Origin: Fremontodendron californicum
Taxonomy: Eukaryota > Streptophyta > Magnoliopsida > Malvales > Malvaceae
Length of the DNA: 64,000 nt
NCBI GenBank assembly: GCA_030761205.1
Contig: JAULJL010000004.1
Location: forward strand, 21,673,172 to 21,737,171
Direction: 5' to 3'
Of the stretch, positions 32,122 through 44,162 are shown one piece after another (position 1 is the stretch's first letter; every line of letters begins with the position of its first letter). Below the pieces are notes generated by a model, which saw nothing but the letters and a program-made list of their open reading frames with translations, ran no database searches and was not told the DNA's origin. Position numbers and translations under genes: made by a program.

Positions 32122-32415
32122 ACCCAGGCAGATCGGCGCCTCCCCTCCTCCCCCTCCCCCTTCCCGATTTTCCATTTTTCCCTTATTTATTTATTTATTT
32201 ATTTATTTTATTTATAGTTTTTTCATTTTTGTTAAAAATATTCATTTCTTTTTGTTTTTTGTTTTCTAATTTTCAGTTTTAATTTTATTTTTTTTCTGAT
32301 TTTTAAATATATATAATTTTCAACTTTTTATAATTTATTTTGATTTTTATAATTTTTTTTATAAAATAAGATTTTCAAATTTTTAATTTTGATTTTAAAA
32401 AAGTAGTTTTTTATT

Positions 32416-33642
32416 GCGTTTGATACTAAATTAGTCCCTGTATTTTATGCCTTTGTCCTTTTGGCACTTTAAGAAATTTTTTTATCACTTTGGTACTCGA
32501 ACTTTCTTGCCGTCAATCACATTGGCCTTTTACCCTAACACTGTTAGTTAATGACTGACTAGGCAAAAAACAATCAATCAGAGTCAGACACGTGACAAAA
32601 CTGTCACATCATTAGTGCCACGTCATCATATAAAAAAAATTATAAAATCAAAATTAAAAATTAAAAAAATCAAAATTAAAAATTTGAAAAACTCATTGTT
32701 AAAAAAAAATTATAAAATTAAAAACCAAAATTATAAATAAAAATAAATTATAAATTATAAAAATTGAAAGCTTTATATACATATATATTTAAAAATCTGT
32801 AAAAAGAATTAAAAAAAATAGGAAAAAGAAATCTGAAAATTTGTATTAAAAATGAAAAAATTAAAAAAAAATTATATTTTTAAATTTAAATTTTCTATTT
32901 TTTTTTTAAATTTTGAATTTTCATATATATTATAAAAATAAAAAAAATAAAAAACCAAGAACCAAAATTCAAAATAAATTATAAATTATAAAATCGAAAA
33001 CTTTATATATATATATTTAAAAATCTGTAAAAAAGAAAAAAATTAAAAAATAAGAAAAAGAAATATGAATATTTTTAATAAAAATTAAAAAATTAAAAAA
33101 AATTCTAAATTCTAAATTCTAATTTTTAAATTTTAAATTTATATTTTTTTAATTTCGAATTTTTGCATATATATATTTTTTTAATTTGAAATTTCTATAT
33201 TTCAAAAAATTATTTTTTCTTTTTCTTTTTAATTTTTAATTTTGAATTTTGAATTTTTTTATTTATCTTTTGATTTTTTATAATTTCTAAATTAAAAAAA
33301 AAATTAAAATTTTGATTTTTTTTTTGATTTTTTTTTTTTAAAAAAAAAAAATCAGTTTTTTGTTTTTTATTTATTTTTTGAATTTATTTTTATAATTTTT
33401 TTAAATGTTTTTTAATTTTTTTCATTCATGATGACGTGGCACGAATGATGTGGTAGTTTTTCACGTGTTAGGCTTTGATTGGTTGGTTTTTTGCCTAGTC
33501 AGCCATTAACTAACGGTGTTAGGACAAATGACCAATATGATTAACGGCAAAAAAGTTCGAGTACCAAAGTGACAAAAAAATTTCTTCAGGTACCAAACAG
33601 AGAAAAGGCTTTAAGTGGAGGGGCTGATTTAGTATTTAACCC
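32416..33642. mobile_element. Second MULE nested in the right arm of the Pack-MULE
   Basis: Its two ends (from GCGTTTGATACTAAAT and complement of GGGTTAAATACTAAAT) match each other better than the outer pair: both read CTTGCCGTNAATCA and CACGTGA where the outer pair reads CATGNCGTCATTCACATTG and CACGTGGC. An 8-bp repeat TTTTTATT flanks it (32408-32415 and 33643-33650). The inside is AT-rich inverted repeat without coding capacity. Confidence 0.75.
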
Positions 33643-33927
33643 TTTTTATTTTTATTTTATAATTTTCTTGAATTTTTTATTTTGATTTTTATATTTTTTG
33701 AATTTTTTTCTCTTTCATGATGATGTGGCATTTTTGCCACGTGTCATGCTCTGATTAGGTGTTTATGTGTCTAGTCAGCCATTAACTAACGATGTTAAAG
33801 CACAGAGCCAATGTGAATGACGGCATGAAAGTTCGAGTACCAAAGTAACAAAAAATTTTCTTCAAGTACCAAATGGACAAAAGGCATAAAATACAGGGAC
33901 TAATTTATATATTAACCCTATTTTATA

Positions 33928-35050
33928 TCTATACTTTACTTTCAACTTTTTTTTCAAATTGGGATATTTTGCATAGTTTGTCATAATAATTTAATTTTAA
34001 CTATAAATTCGTGTTATTTTTCATGTTATAATCATATTAAATGTATTATTAATGATAATAAAATCAAAGCAACACGAGAATTCAAACACTAGTACTATCA
34101 GTTAAAGTAAGCCCTTTAATTGAGGCCTAATTAAATGACTGTCATCCAATTAAGCCTCAATTTTATTTTATTTTTGCTATTTGTTGAGTTAAAAAAAAAA
34201 AAAAAACTAATTTTTTTTACTATTTTTTTTAAACCAATAAAAATACAATTATTTTATTTGTTTATTTATTTTCTAATTATTATATATATATATATCCATT
34301 TCTCTAATTATTTAATTAATTTAGTAAACAATAATTAAAAAAATCATGAAAACAAAAATTCTTAAATATTTTATTTTTATAATTAATATAAAATTATTAT
34401 ATTAATATGAAAAATGCCATCCAATTAGGTCTTCAATTCTTTCTTCTTTTTTTTTTTGTTGTTGTTGTTATTTTCTTCTTTTTTTAAAAAACCAAAAAAG
34501 AAAATAAAAATGCAATTATTTTATTTGTTTATTTGCTTTCTAATTATTATGTATATATTTTCATTTCTATAATTATTTAATCAATATAGTAAACAATAAT
34601 TTAAAAAATTAATGAAAATAAATAATTCTTACATATTTAATTTTTATAATTAACATAAAATTATTATATTAATAGTAAGGATACTTAATACTAAATTATA
34701 ATATTTTTTATTTATATATTTAAAATTTAAGATTTATAAATGTATTTGTACTATATAATTTATAAATCAATAATTTTTACATATTTAATTTTTATAATTA
34801 ACAGAAAATTATTATTGTATTAACATTAAGGATGCTTAATATTAAATTATAATATATTCTTTTTTACTTTTTTCTTCTTGAGATCAAATCAAGTATCTTT
34901 AGTTACTTAATTAAAATAAATATATTATTTTATTAAAATAATTTCCAACGTAGCGAGAATCTCATCTTAATAACACAATAAAAACGTCCCAAGTCCTGAG
35001 TAGATGCCATTTTAATACTAAATTTGTTTCTTTATTTGTACTTTGAAGCT
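33928..35050. other. AT-rich intergenic DNA
   Basis: No gene seen. Two diverged copies of a 'ctaattttatttgtttattt...aattattatatatatttccattt' segment lie at about 34240-34400 and 34505-34690, so part of it is an old tandem duplication. Confidence 0.5.
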
Positions 35051-35060
35051 AAAAAAATTG

Positions 35061-35161
35061 CACCCGAGCTTTTAGTTCAATAATTGGTGCATACTCTCTT
35101 GCTCAAAAAACAAGGTTCGAATCCCCATCCCCAAACTAAAAAAAAAAAAAAAAAAACCTAC
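35061..35161 (+). mobile_element. Short tRNA-derived SINE
   Basis: Contains a perfect RNA polymerase III B box GGTTCGAATCC at 35114-35124, an A-box-like TAGTTCAATAATTGG about 40 bp upstream, and an A-rich tail (35138-35157). It is flanked by the 9-bp repeat AAAAAATTG (35052-35060 and 35162-35170). About 100 bp, shorter than most plant SINEs. Confidence 0.6.
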
Positions 35162-35340
35162 AAAAAATTGAACTTTGTTTAGTGAAACTAAAAGTACAGT
35201 GGTCTTTAAGAAGTTCGTAAAATTATTACAAAAAAAAAAAGTTAAATTTTGGAAAAATTATCAGAATATTGTAAAAAAAAAAATTATCAAATTACCCATA
35301 ATACAAAATGAAGTACCAAAATGCGCTAAAAAAATGCCAT

Positions 35341-35506
35341 GGGAAGTCGCCATATGATATGGTGACTTTCCTTCTAATTAAAAAAAAAAAAATTATTTTT
35401 TATAGGTCAGAAGTCGCCATATCATATGGCGACTTCTGACCTGTTTTTTGTAAAAAAAATTAAAACCTTAGTTCGGAAGTCCCCATATCATATGGCGACT
35501 TTCGAA
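35341..35506. repeat. Left hairpin array of the second PMD transposon (three units)
   Basis: Units at 35341-35372, 35404-35442 and 35472-35506. The middle one is a perfect 39-bp palindrome (half-site AGGTCAGAAGTCGCCATAT); the others carry one to three mismatches (for example GTCCCCAT for GTCGCCAT). Confidence 0.9.
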
Positions 35507-35603
35507 TTGTATTTGTTTAAAATTTTAAATTTTAAATGTTGTAACGGTAAAAAATTAAATTTAATACGTAGTAAACACAACGGATAAAAAAAAATAATAA
35601 TTT

Positions 35604-35652
35604 GGCAACGGTCAATTGACCGTTGCCCACCCCTCACCCCCACCTATAAATA
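35604..35652 (+). promoter_or_regulatory. Promoter palindrome with AACGG half-sites and TATA box
   Basis: Perfect 24-bp palindrome with half-site GGCAACGGTCAA at 35604-35627, then TATAAATA at 35645-35652. It is the counterpart of 23397-23468. The palindrome centre differs (AATT here, ATAT there), but both arms are kept. Confidence 0.75.
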
Positions 35653-35765
35653 CCCCCATTCCCTTCATATTTTTTCACACAAAATTTCATTTACTACTCT
35701 CTCTCTCTAAAACTTTCATTTACCACTCTCTCTCTCTAAAATTTTCTTTTAGTGTACGAATTCAA

Positions 35766-38074
35766 ATGGCTTCATCGTTATTGAGGTTGCAAGATAAGCA
35801 CATATCCACAGTTATATATCAAGAGGTTAGTAATTTTTTTTAAATTTTTTTTTAAATTTTTTATAATTTATCATTATTAATTTTTTTTATTAATTTTGTA
35901 TTAATTTTGTTATTAATTTTTATAAAATCATAAAATTATTATTATAAAAAATAATTTTATAATTAATTATATTTCAAAGAGATTGTGTTATTAATTTTTT
36001 TATGATTTTATAATTATTTTATTTAATTAATTATGAACAGGACCCTGTTCGCGTCTTACAATCGATGAAATTTTTTTTCGAAGATCCGCATCCATCTATT
36101 ATCGACCACTTAAAGAGTGCCGGATTTTATTATGCAAGTCAAATTCGACAATGTATGCTTCTGCAGGACTTAACTAGCACGTTGGTTGAACGATTGAGAC
36201 CGGAGACACACACTTTTCATTTGTCGTGTGGTGAATGCACAATCACTTTAGAAGATATTGAGTGCCAAAATTTTTGCCGTGTGGTGAATCCAACTTGGAC
36301 TAACAGTAGATGGCATGCCAGTTACAGGCGCAAGTCTTCTAGATTGAAATGATGAGTGCCAAAATTTATTGGGCGTTGTACCTCCAGAATAGTATCTGAA
36401 GGGCTCAATGGTGACAAAAATATGGCTGCAGTCATTGCAAAATCTCTCCGAACACGCAAGCGAAGAAGAGGTAAAATATGCTGCTAGAGCATATATTTTA
36501 CGTTTAATTGGCGAAATGCTAATGCCGTACAAATCAAGCAGTCGGGTATATTTAATGTATCTTCCATTGCTTCGTGATTTAGAGCACGCAGCAAATTATA
36601 GTTGGGGTTTTGCATGTTTGGCGATTTTGTATAGAGAGCTGTGGTGGGCTACAGTTCCCGACTGCCATGAAATAGGTGAATGTTTATTGCTTCTGCAGTC
36701 ATGGGCTTGGCATCGATTTCCATTTCTTACTCCGCGTGGGAATTTTCCTCCTGTATACCCCCTTGCAAGCAGGTAATAATCTTGACTATTTTTATTAATT
36801 TTGTACGAACTTGTATTTTTATTAAGTCTATTAAGATTTTATATGCTTTTTAATAGGTGGAGTCATCCTAAAGATTGTAGCGATATTCCGCTCAACCTTG
36901 GAACTATAAGATCTCGACTAGATCGAGAAGCATATCAAAAGGTAAATGTTTCAATTGTTACATTCAAGTATTTTTGTATTTAATCCATATGAAACTAATA
37001 ATTTGTAATAATTATTTGCAGTTTGTATGGATACCGTATTCTTCAAATCAAATTATGGCATGTCTTCCATCGGATACAACTAATAATTGCAATATATGGA
37101 TAGCAAACACAGCATTAATATGCTTTGCATATGTAGAGTGGCACACTACTGACAGGGTGTTGCGACAATTTGGAATGCAACAACCAATTTTGCAACCACC
37201 GGCGAACCTTGATAAGGTTCATAAGATTGATATGCGTGGGCGCCACGAAGTATTTTGGCCTACGAAGCATCGACAATGGATCTATTTGTGGAATGAACGT
37301 TCTGAACAAATTCCGACAAGTATACCCATTGTTCGTAATAATTTCAACCCATTTGCTGATTACATAAGATGGTTTAAAAATGAAGGTCGGCCTTTTGTTT
37401 GTCCACCGTCGGAGTTTGAGGATGTTAGGAGTATGTCATTTCTCGGACAGACTTCAAATCCAGTCCATCCTACACACGAAATGGAAGTTTCGACACCTAG
37501 CTGACAAAGTCGGCGGACGCGTCAACCGGCCTCATCACATGCGAAGGAGTTCACTGCACCGAGGATGTCATTTAGTCATCCTCAACCTCAACCAAAACAT
37601 GGCGTAACATCCAATCATCGTCATTCCGTCAGTCACCCAGGATTTGATGTTGAAGATGTTTACCGACCAGAACCGCCAACGATGAGGTTAGATGACCAGC
37701 TCCTCACCCCAAGTCCAAGTTCAGCATATCTAACTTCAATGTATCAGTTTGGAACCCCTACGTCAGCATTTGGTACTACATCACTTGTGGGTCCATCTAG
37801 TACTCAGGTTCTCTTTATGAGTGCTGGCTCCTCGAGTAGTGAGTTTCCATTTTTTGATGCAGAACATGTGGGTCTCTCTAGTAGTGCGTTCCCATCGACT
37901 GATGTGGGTGAGCATGCGGATCACATAGAACCAGAACCAGTGGCAGTAGGTCGAGGACGAGGTCGACAACGAATACGTCCCACTCACGAGGTTGAACGAC
38001 GGGTGCAACCAACACTCTATAGGAGAGCTCGACATTGTTTCTCAACACCACGCGATACGGGAGCTCCTCCGTAA
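35766..38074 (+). pseudogene. PMD protein pseudogene of the second transposon
   Basis: Exons 35766-35825, 36041-36772, 36857-36941 and 37022-38074 by GT-AG borders and comparison with the first copy. The start MASSLLRLQDKHIS and the PMD motifs (DPHPSIIDHLKSAGFYYASQ, RPETHTFHLSCGE, YAARAYILRLIGEML, LQSWAWHRFP) are clear. In exon 2, after EDIE, the reading frame is broken by scrambled DNA at about 36257-36400 that includes a local copy of 'gccgtgtggtgaat' and 'gagtgccaaaattt'. A second break is the TGA at 37502-37504, where the first copy has CGA. At residue 333-equivalent, where the first copy has a stop, this copy keeps CGA. The C-terminal basic motif (RQRIRPTHEVERRVQP, ARHCFSTPRD) is conserved. 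Confidence 0.85.
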
Positions 38075-39469
38075 ATAATTAGAATAAACATACTTTTTGT
38101 ATAATAATCATGTATTTTTTAGAAGATGTTTTTAATAATGTACGTTTTGTATAATAATCATGTACTTTTTATATTTTTCTTTCATTAAATGTAAAAATTA
38201 ACCGTTATTTTAAAATTTTAAATGATTATTTATTAATTTAGTTATTTAAATTTTATTATTAATTTAGTTATTTATTATTTAAAACTTTAATTTTGTAAAA
38301 TTAAATTTCAAAGTTATTTTTTTTATCGTTTTAAAACAGTAACATACTTGAATGTATAATTAATTATATATATATATATAATATATTTAGAATTAATTAA
38401 ATAATGTAAAATTAATTAATTAATTAATCATATATAAAAAATATTATTTAGTCTTTTAAAATAATTTTAAAATATTTTTTTTGACAAAAATACCTTAATA
38501 ATGTTAATTTTTAAAATTAAAAAATATACTTTAATTATAAAATTTAAAAATTAAAAAAAATGGTGTTGTGAAGTCGCTAGACCTGCTCATGGGCCGGGAA
38601 GCCCGCCCGGCCCGGCAGGCCCGGCCAGTATTGGGCTGGGCCTGGGCAGGATATTTTTTATTCGGGCCGGCCCGGCCCGTAACAATGTTTTTTTTATTAT
38701 AATTGTCGCAACCTAAAAAAATAACAAGTCTCATTGCAAGACTTTATTATTCGTTAAGCGTGACATTAAAAAAAATCGAGGAAAAGTCGACTTAATTCCT
38801 CTAGAAAAATAAAGGTTTTGAAAATGACCTTGAAAAAGACATGGAGTCGCCACCAATCTTTTTTAGCTAGGTGTGATCGGCGACCTATTAAAATCAATTT
38901 TATAAAATATTTTAAAAATTAATTAAAACATTTTTAAAACCAATTTCAAGTCTGCGTTTTAAACCAGAGAAATCAAAGAAACGGGTTCGGGAATCGGTTA
39001 CGTGCGGGGAAGGATTAGCACCCCCACAACGCCCGTATAAAACGATACCTTATTAATCGTGTGTTATCTCAAGTCTCGGTAAAAAATCGGTTTTAAATTT
39101 GGTATTCCAAGTTAATTCCCAATTTAAAGAAAAATAATTCCATTTTTAATTGAAAATGATCCGGAATTTATAAATTTAAAATTTTTCTATATTCCCCAAC
39201 AAACGTGGCAAACTATAGAAATTTTTATTAGTTTTGGAAAACTTTCCGAATCATTCTCTTTTTAAAGAAGATATTCCGTTATTAATGATAATTGATGATA
39301 TCCTCCCCAGCAAACCCGGCAGAGAACTCATAAATTATTTTAACTTGGGAATATCTTTATTTTATTAAAAATCATTACCTTTTTGAAAACATTTTAAAAG
39401 ATATGAATATGTATATGCATGACATAAATAAAATGACATAGCAAAATCTAAATAATATAATGCACCCTA

Positions 39470-39790
39470 AATGATATGATATGATTTAAATGTCTTAGTA
39501 TATTCTAAATGAAATGAAATATCCTAAGTTATATAATATATTCTAAATGAAATGAAATATCCTAAATGACATAATATATCCTAAATGAAATGAAATATCC
39601 TAAATGACATAATATATCCTAAAGAAATGAAATGACCTAGGTAACATAATATATTCTACATGAAATGACCTAAGTAACATAATATATTCTATATGAAATG
39701 AAATGACCTAGGTAACATAATATATTCTACATGAAATGAAATGAAATGACCTAAGTAACATAATATATTCTATATGAAATGAAATAATTT
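39470..39790. repeat. Tandem repeats, AAATGAAATATCCTAAATGAC type
   Basis: About eight degenerate units of 35-40 bp built from AAATGAAATGAAAT and GACCTAAGTAACATAATATA. The related LTR at 45830-46010 has fewer units, which explains part of the length difference between copies. Confidence 0.8.
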
Positions 39791-41107
39791 AAATGACATG
39801 GCAAATATGAATAATATGGCATATAATTTAAATGACATGAAATATAAAATAATGCTATCATATAATATGCATGAAAATAAAAAGGAAAATAATAATGCAT
39901 GAACATAGTATATGCTAAATAATATGACAAAAAATAACTAAATAAAAACATTGGATATCATGAAATATTCAAAACCATATAATAAACAATATAACATCAA
40001 AAAATATAAATCAAAATAATAACAATACCATAGGAATTATCATGGCAAAAAAAATCACATATTTTATAAAATGAATGAAAATGTATTTTTTCCTTTAATT
40101 AAGGAAATCCGTATATCTAAGAAGATATCCGGCTACCTTAGGAAAATATATCAAATTAAATATTCTAAAATCAAAGTATTTTGTGATTGTTTGAAAACAA
40201 TTTTGAAAAGCTTAGATTAAAAATAAAAATTTAGCTAAATCCCTTTCTAAATGGCTCTAATTTCCTAAGTTTAAAATCCCGGACTTGACCACCCTTAACC
40301 CGAGACTTAAAAAATCAATTTTAGAGTTTAAAAAGGCTTAGAAACTATCCTAAGTCAGTAGCTAAACTTTCTAATCAGCCCCCTCTAAGTAACTTAACCA
40401 AAACAGAAAAATGATTTTCCTTCAAATTCAATTCTGACTCCACTATCCAGTTTTAAGCCACGATTTATCCTATTTTTAAAAATTCTAAAAAATATAAAAC
40501 AAATATTGGAGACTCAGGACATGTAAAAATACACGGGAACAAATCATCTTAATTTTCTGATTAAAGATGAATGCTCAAAAAAATCGGGAAAGTACGAGTA
40601 CTGGGTGAAAAAACTGTTTTGCCAAAACACATTTTTTGCCTTTGATAAAATCATTTAAAAATCAAAGTAAAAATATTTAAGACTCATAAAATGACTCACA
40701 AACAGTAGCTAGGACTTTTGAAAAGTTAGACAAAAATTGGCTAAGTAAAAAAAAAAATCACAAAGGTAGAATAATCAATTTGACAAACCTTAATTTTCCA
40801 CAAGTATGCTCAAGAGAGCATGGCTTTGAACCATTAATTGGCCTACGTCATTAGTCAAGTGGAATGGACATGAAATGCATGAAAAAATACAGCAAATATG
40901 ATGCATGGAATGCATGGTTTTAAACCTAAATGTCATGAAAAAATGCATGGCATCAATATAGTGACCTAGACCTAAATGAACTTGCATGGCATTTAATGCA
41001 ACCTAGGCCTAAAATGCATGGACATGCATGGCAAAATGAACCAAACTTAACAACTAAATATGCATGGAAATAACACAAACATTAGGCATGCTTAAACCAA
41101 AAACTCA

Positions 41108-41545
41108 ACCAAATGTCATGAAAATGCAAACCTATCAACTAACATAGCAAAAATGCACATACAATGTAAAACACATGGAGTAGCCGAATGGCCTCAAGCT
41201 CCAACAAGCATGGCATTTTCACAAACACTTGGTATACTTAAACTAAATACTCAAACAAATGTCATGCAAATGCAAACCTATCAACTAACATAGCAAAAAT
41301 GCACATACAATAAAAACACATGGAGTAGCCGAATGGCTTCAAGCTCCAACAAGCATGGCATTTTCACAAACACTTTGTATACTTAAACTAAATACTCAAA
41401 CAAATGTCATGCAAATGAAACCTATTAACTAACATAGCAAAAATGCAAATACAATGTAAAACACATGGAGTAGCCGAATGGCTTCAAGCTCCAACAAGCA
41501 TGGCATTTTCACAAACACTTGATATACTTAAACTAAAACATCAAC
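41108..41545. repeat. Three tandem copies of a 147-bp unit
   Basis: Units begin with CAAATGTCATG at about 41109, 41255 and 41401 and are nearly identical (shared GGAGTAGCCGAATGGC and TTTTCACAAACACTT). In the LTR at 45043 the region is shorter and built of an unrelated-length unit of about 80 bp. Confidence 0.88.
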
Positions 41546-42805
41546 AAATTTAAACATTATGGAAACAGAAAATTAAAAATGCAAAAACATGATAATAAAC
41601 TTATAAATGACAACAAACAAGCAACCAAATTAAAACAAGCCTCAAGTATATATAGTAGAAGAATATTTTAAGCATCAAGAATAAAGAAAATAACATGAAT
41701 AACATGACAAATCAAAGCCAAAACAACAACAATAATAAAAAAATATAAGCCATTCGGCCATAGTAAGAAAAATAAGAAAAAAATTTGTAAAAAACTTGTT
41801 TAAGAAAAAGATGAAGAAAGAACTTAAAAAGAATATAAAAAAAACACTTATTTAAAAAGAAAACTCACCAAATAATAATCAAAAACAGCAAAAACAAGAA
41901 TGAAAAATCAAGAAAGTGCAAGAGTTGGTGCTCAAAGCAACCTCAAGAAGCTATCTTTCAAGCTTTATCTCTTCAAACTTTCTTTTATTTTCTAAACTTT
42001 TTCTTTTTGCTTTCAACCAAGGAGAGAAAAACTAAGCAAAACCAAGAACAAATCTGAAAAATGAAGCAGTGAAAATGAAGATTTTCACTCTCCCTTAAGC
42101 TGGCCGCCTCTCTCCTCACCTAGGATGTTGTCATTTTGATTCCAACCAATTTCCATCCAAGGGCTAGTGATTCAAGGTGAAAAATCATGAAATTATCACC
42201 CTTAGATTAGTGTATCAGCTGTCCATAATTACAGCTGTTCAAGAATAATGTTGACAGTCTCCCTCTTCATGCATTGGCCCATGTGGCTTAATTACAATGG
42301 CTTGATCAAAAAAATCTCTAACTAACTCTTAATTCTTGGCCTTTTGATTGAAAAATCAGAAGCTTCCTCCTTCCTTTGGGCCTTGGCAAGCCAGCACTCT
42401 CTTTTCTAGCCCAAGTCTAATTTTTTGAAAGGCCAAAAGAAGCCCTTTTCGATTGCTTGGGTAAAATGACCATTTTGCCCCCCCCGGATGCAAATAAATG
42501 GCAAACGGACTCCAAATTCAAATTTTATTTTTTTAATACTTTCAAAATAATAAAATATTGAATTCTGGAAGTTTTCAAAATTTTCTGAGTCCGTTTGCTA
42601 TTTATTTGGATTTGTTTTTCCAAAAATGCCCTTTCATGCCCCCACATTTTACCATTTTTTAAACGAGCTCTAAATCAAGATTTGTTTTCACCAATATCTT
42701 CCAAATAATTTAAAAGTGTGATATGGAAGTTTTCATAATTTTTGGAACTCATTTGGTATTTTGTTTGGGATTTATCTGCTTGAATTACTACATAGGAGGC
42801 TCGGG

Positions 42806-43090
42806 ATTTGGCCATTTTGCAAACGAACTCCGAATCAAGATTTTCTTTCGCCAATCTCTTCCAAATAATTTAAAAATGATATTTGCAAATTTTCAGAAGA
42901 TTTGGAGTTCATTTGCTATTTTTTCGGGATTTTCTTTCTTGAATTTCTACATATGAGACCCGAGATTTGGCCATTTTGCAAACGAACTCCGAATCAAGAT
43001 TTTCTTTCGCCAATCTCTTCCAAATGACTTAAGAATGAGATTTGCAAATTTTCAGAATTTTTGGAGTCCATTTGCTATTTTTCCCAATTT
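42806..43090. repeat. Tandem repeats of about 159 bp in the solo LTR
   Basis: The phrase GATTTGGCCATTTTGCAAAC recurs at about 42805 and 42964, with more diverged units before and after. Equivalent units recur at about 47628, 47787 and 47947 in the neighbouring LTR. Short ORFs repeated here are artefacts of the repeat. Confidence 0.85.
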
Positions 43091-43933
43091 TACCCTTTTG
43101 CCTCCGAAACCCGGTTTTGCCCAAAAACAAGTCCGATTTTCAGATTTTCTTCAAATTGAGCCTTGGGTTATCCCTTTTTAATCATTCCTCATAAATTAGG
43201 GGTTTTGTCTTACCAAGTCGAGCCATTTCTGTAATTTGTCCCGATTTCACCGAAATCCACTAAAAACCCTAATTCTCGGTTTTCTCCCGGATTGACTTTT
43301 ATTTTAGTTTTTGTTTCAAGTGGCTTCTCTATTACCCGTAGTCAGTGCTTATCTTTCATTTGGAACCTTCAATTCTACCAATTCGATCGTTTAAGCACTT
43401 TTCCCCAAATTTCCCGGATTAGGGTTTCCTTTCTACTGAATCTCCATAACCCAACTTCCGAACTCCATATCTTTCAATGTAGACCTCGGATTATCAAAAT
43501 TCTTTCGCCATTTTTCAATTGAACTTCAAATCTTGATTTTGAAAGTGGGTTGATTTTTTCAGTAGTTGACTTTTTAGGGTTGACTTTTTTTTGGGGTTGA
43601 CTTTTTTTTTCGAGTTTGATTTTTTATGCTTGCCCTCTTAAAATAAGTCTCGGAGTACCACTTGCAGGATGAAAAAAGTCTTTTTACATTTTGAAACATC
43701 AATTTAGGAAGAAAACATATCTGTTTTAATGGTCCGGACAAAATTAGGTGTCTACAATAATAATATTATTTTATTTAATTTTAATTATAAAAATATTAAA
43801 AAAATAAAAAAAATATTTTTTTAATCTGATGAACAGTGAATTCAGGCCTACCGGGCCGGCCCGGCTAGACCCAAGGCCAGGCCTGGGCAAAGAATTTGAA
43901 AAAAAAACGGGCCACGGCCCATGAGCAAGTCTA

Positions 43934-44162
43934 GAAGTCGCCATATCATATGGCGACTTCCCAACATTATAAAAAAAAAATTTACAAATTGCACTTGGAA
44001 GTCACCATATTATATGGCGACTTCCAAGTTTAAATTTTTTAATTTTACAAAATTTATAAATCGGAAGTCGTCATATCATATGACGCCTTCCGAGCAGGAT
44101 TTTTAAAAAAAAAAAAAAAATTTAGTTGGGAAGTCTCCATATCATATGGCGACTTCACAACT
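43934..44162. repeat. Right hairpin array of the second PMD transposon (four units)
   Basis: Units at 43934-43960, 43994-44028, 44061-44093 and 44124-44162, each a near-perfect palindrome around CATATCATATG with GTCGCC/GGCGAC arms. The first lost its outer left arm to the hAT MITE; the missing arm lies at about 38566-38577. Confidence 0.9.

Larger units (their letters stand above)
30884..33918. mobile_element. Pack-MULE carrying UPL3 gene fragments
   Basis: Ends GGGTTAATATATAAATT on the left and its inverted complement on the right, with a perfect 9-bp duplication TATTTTATA (30875-30883 and 33919-33927). The TIR is typical of Mutator-like elements: CACTTTGGTACTCGAACTTTC, GTTAGTTAATGACTGACTAGG, CACGTGGCAAAA. 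Its inner parts are AT-rich and end at GC-rich inverted blocks (about 31420-31450 and 32134-32163). Between these blocks lies a piece of a host gene with introns. No transposase is present. A second MULE (32416-33642) sits inside the right TIR. Confidence 0.93.
38704..43756 (-). mobile_element. Solo LTR, 5.05 kb, long-LTR gypsy family
   Basis: Runs from TGTCGCAACC to AGGTGTCTACA on the plus strand, with the perfect 5-bp duplication ATAAT (38699-38703 and 43757-43761). Orientation is minus, judged from the polypurine tract of the related copy at 48730. It contains no gene. It is inflated by internal tandem repeats (39470-39780, 41108-41545, 42806-43090). Phrases shared with the other copies include ATGGAGTCGCCACCAATCTT and TAGCACCCCCACAACGCCCG. 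Confidence 0.92.
38578..43933. mobile_element. hAT-type MITE interrupted by a solo LTR
   Basis: Ends TAGACCTGCTCATGGGCC and the complement TAGACTTGCTCATGGGCC, flanked by the perfect 8-bp duplication GAAGTCGC (38570-38577 and 43934-43941). Without the solo LTR the element is about 300 bp, GC-rich at both ends (GGCCGGCCCGGCCC-type) and AT-rich in the middle. It inserted into the left arm of a terminal hairpin of the PMD transposon, so the TSD is part of that hairpin. Confidence 0.9.

Noticed and set aside
30884..33918. Interlocked pair of MULEs (crossed ends)
   Set aside because: A first reading suggested crossed pairing. Detailed comparison of the four ends and both TSDs supports simple nesting.
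38577..43941. The region between the two halves of the second PMD element as its own internal sequence
   Set aside because: The GAAGTCGC duplication and hAT-type ends show it is a later insertion, itself carrying a solo LTR.
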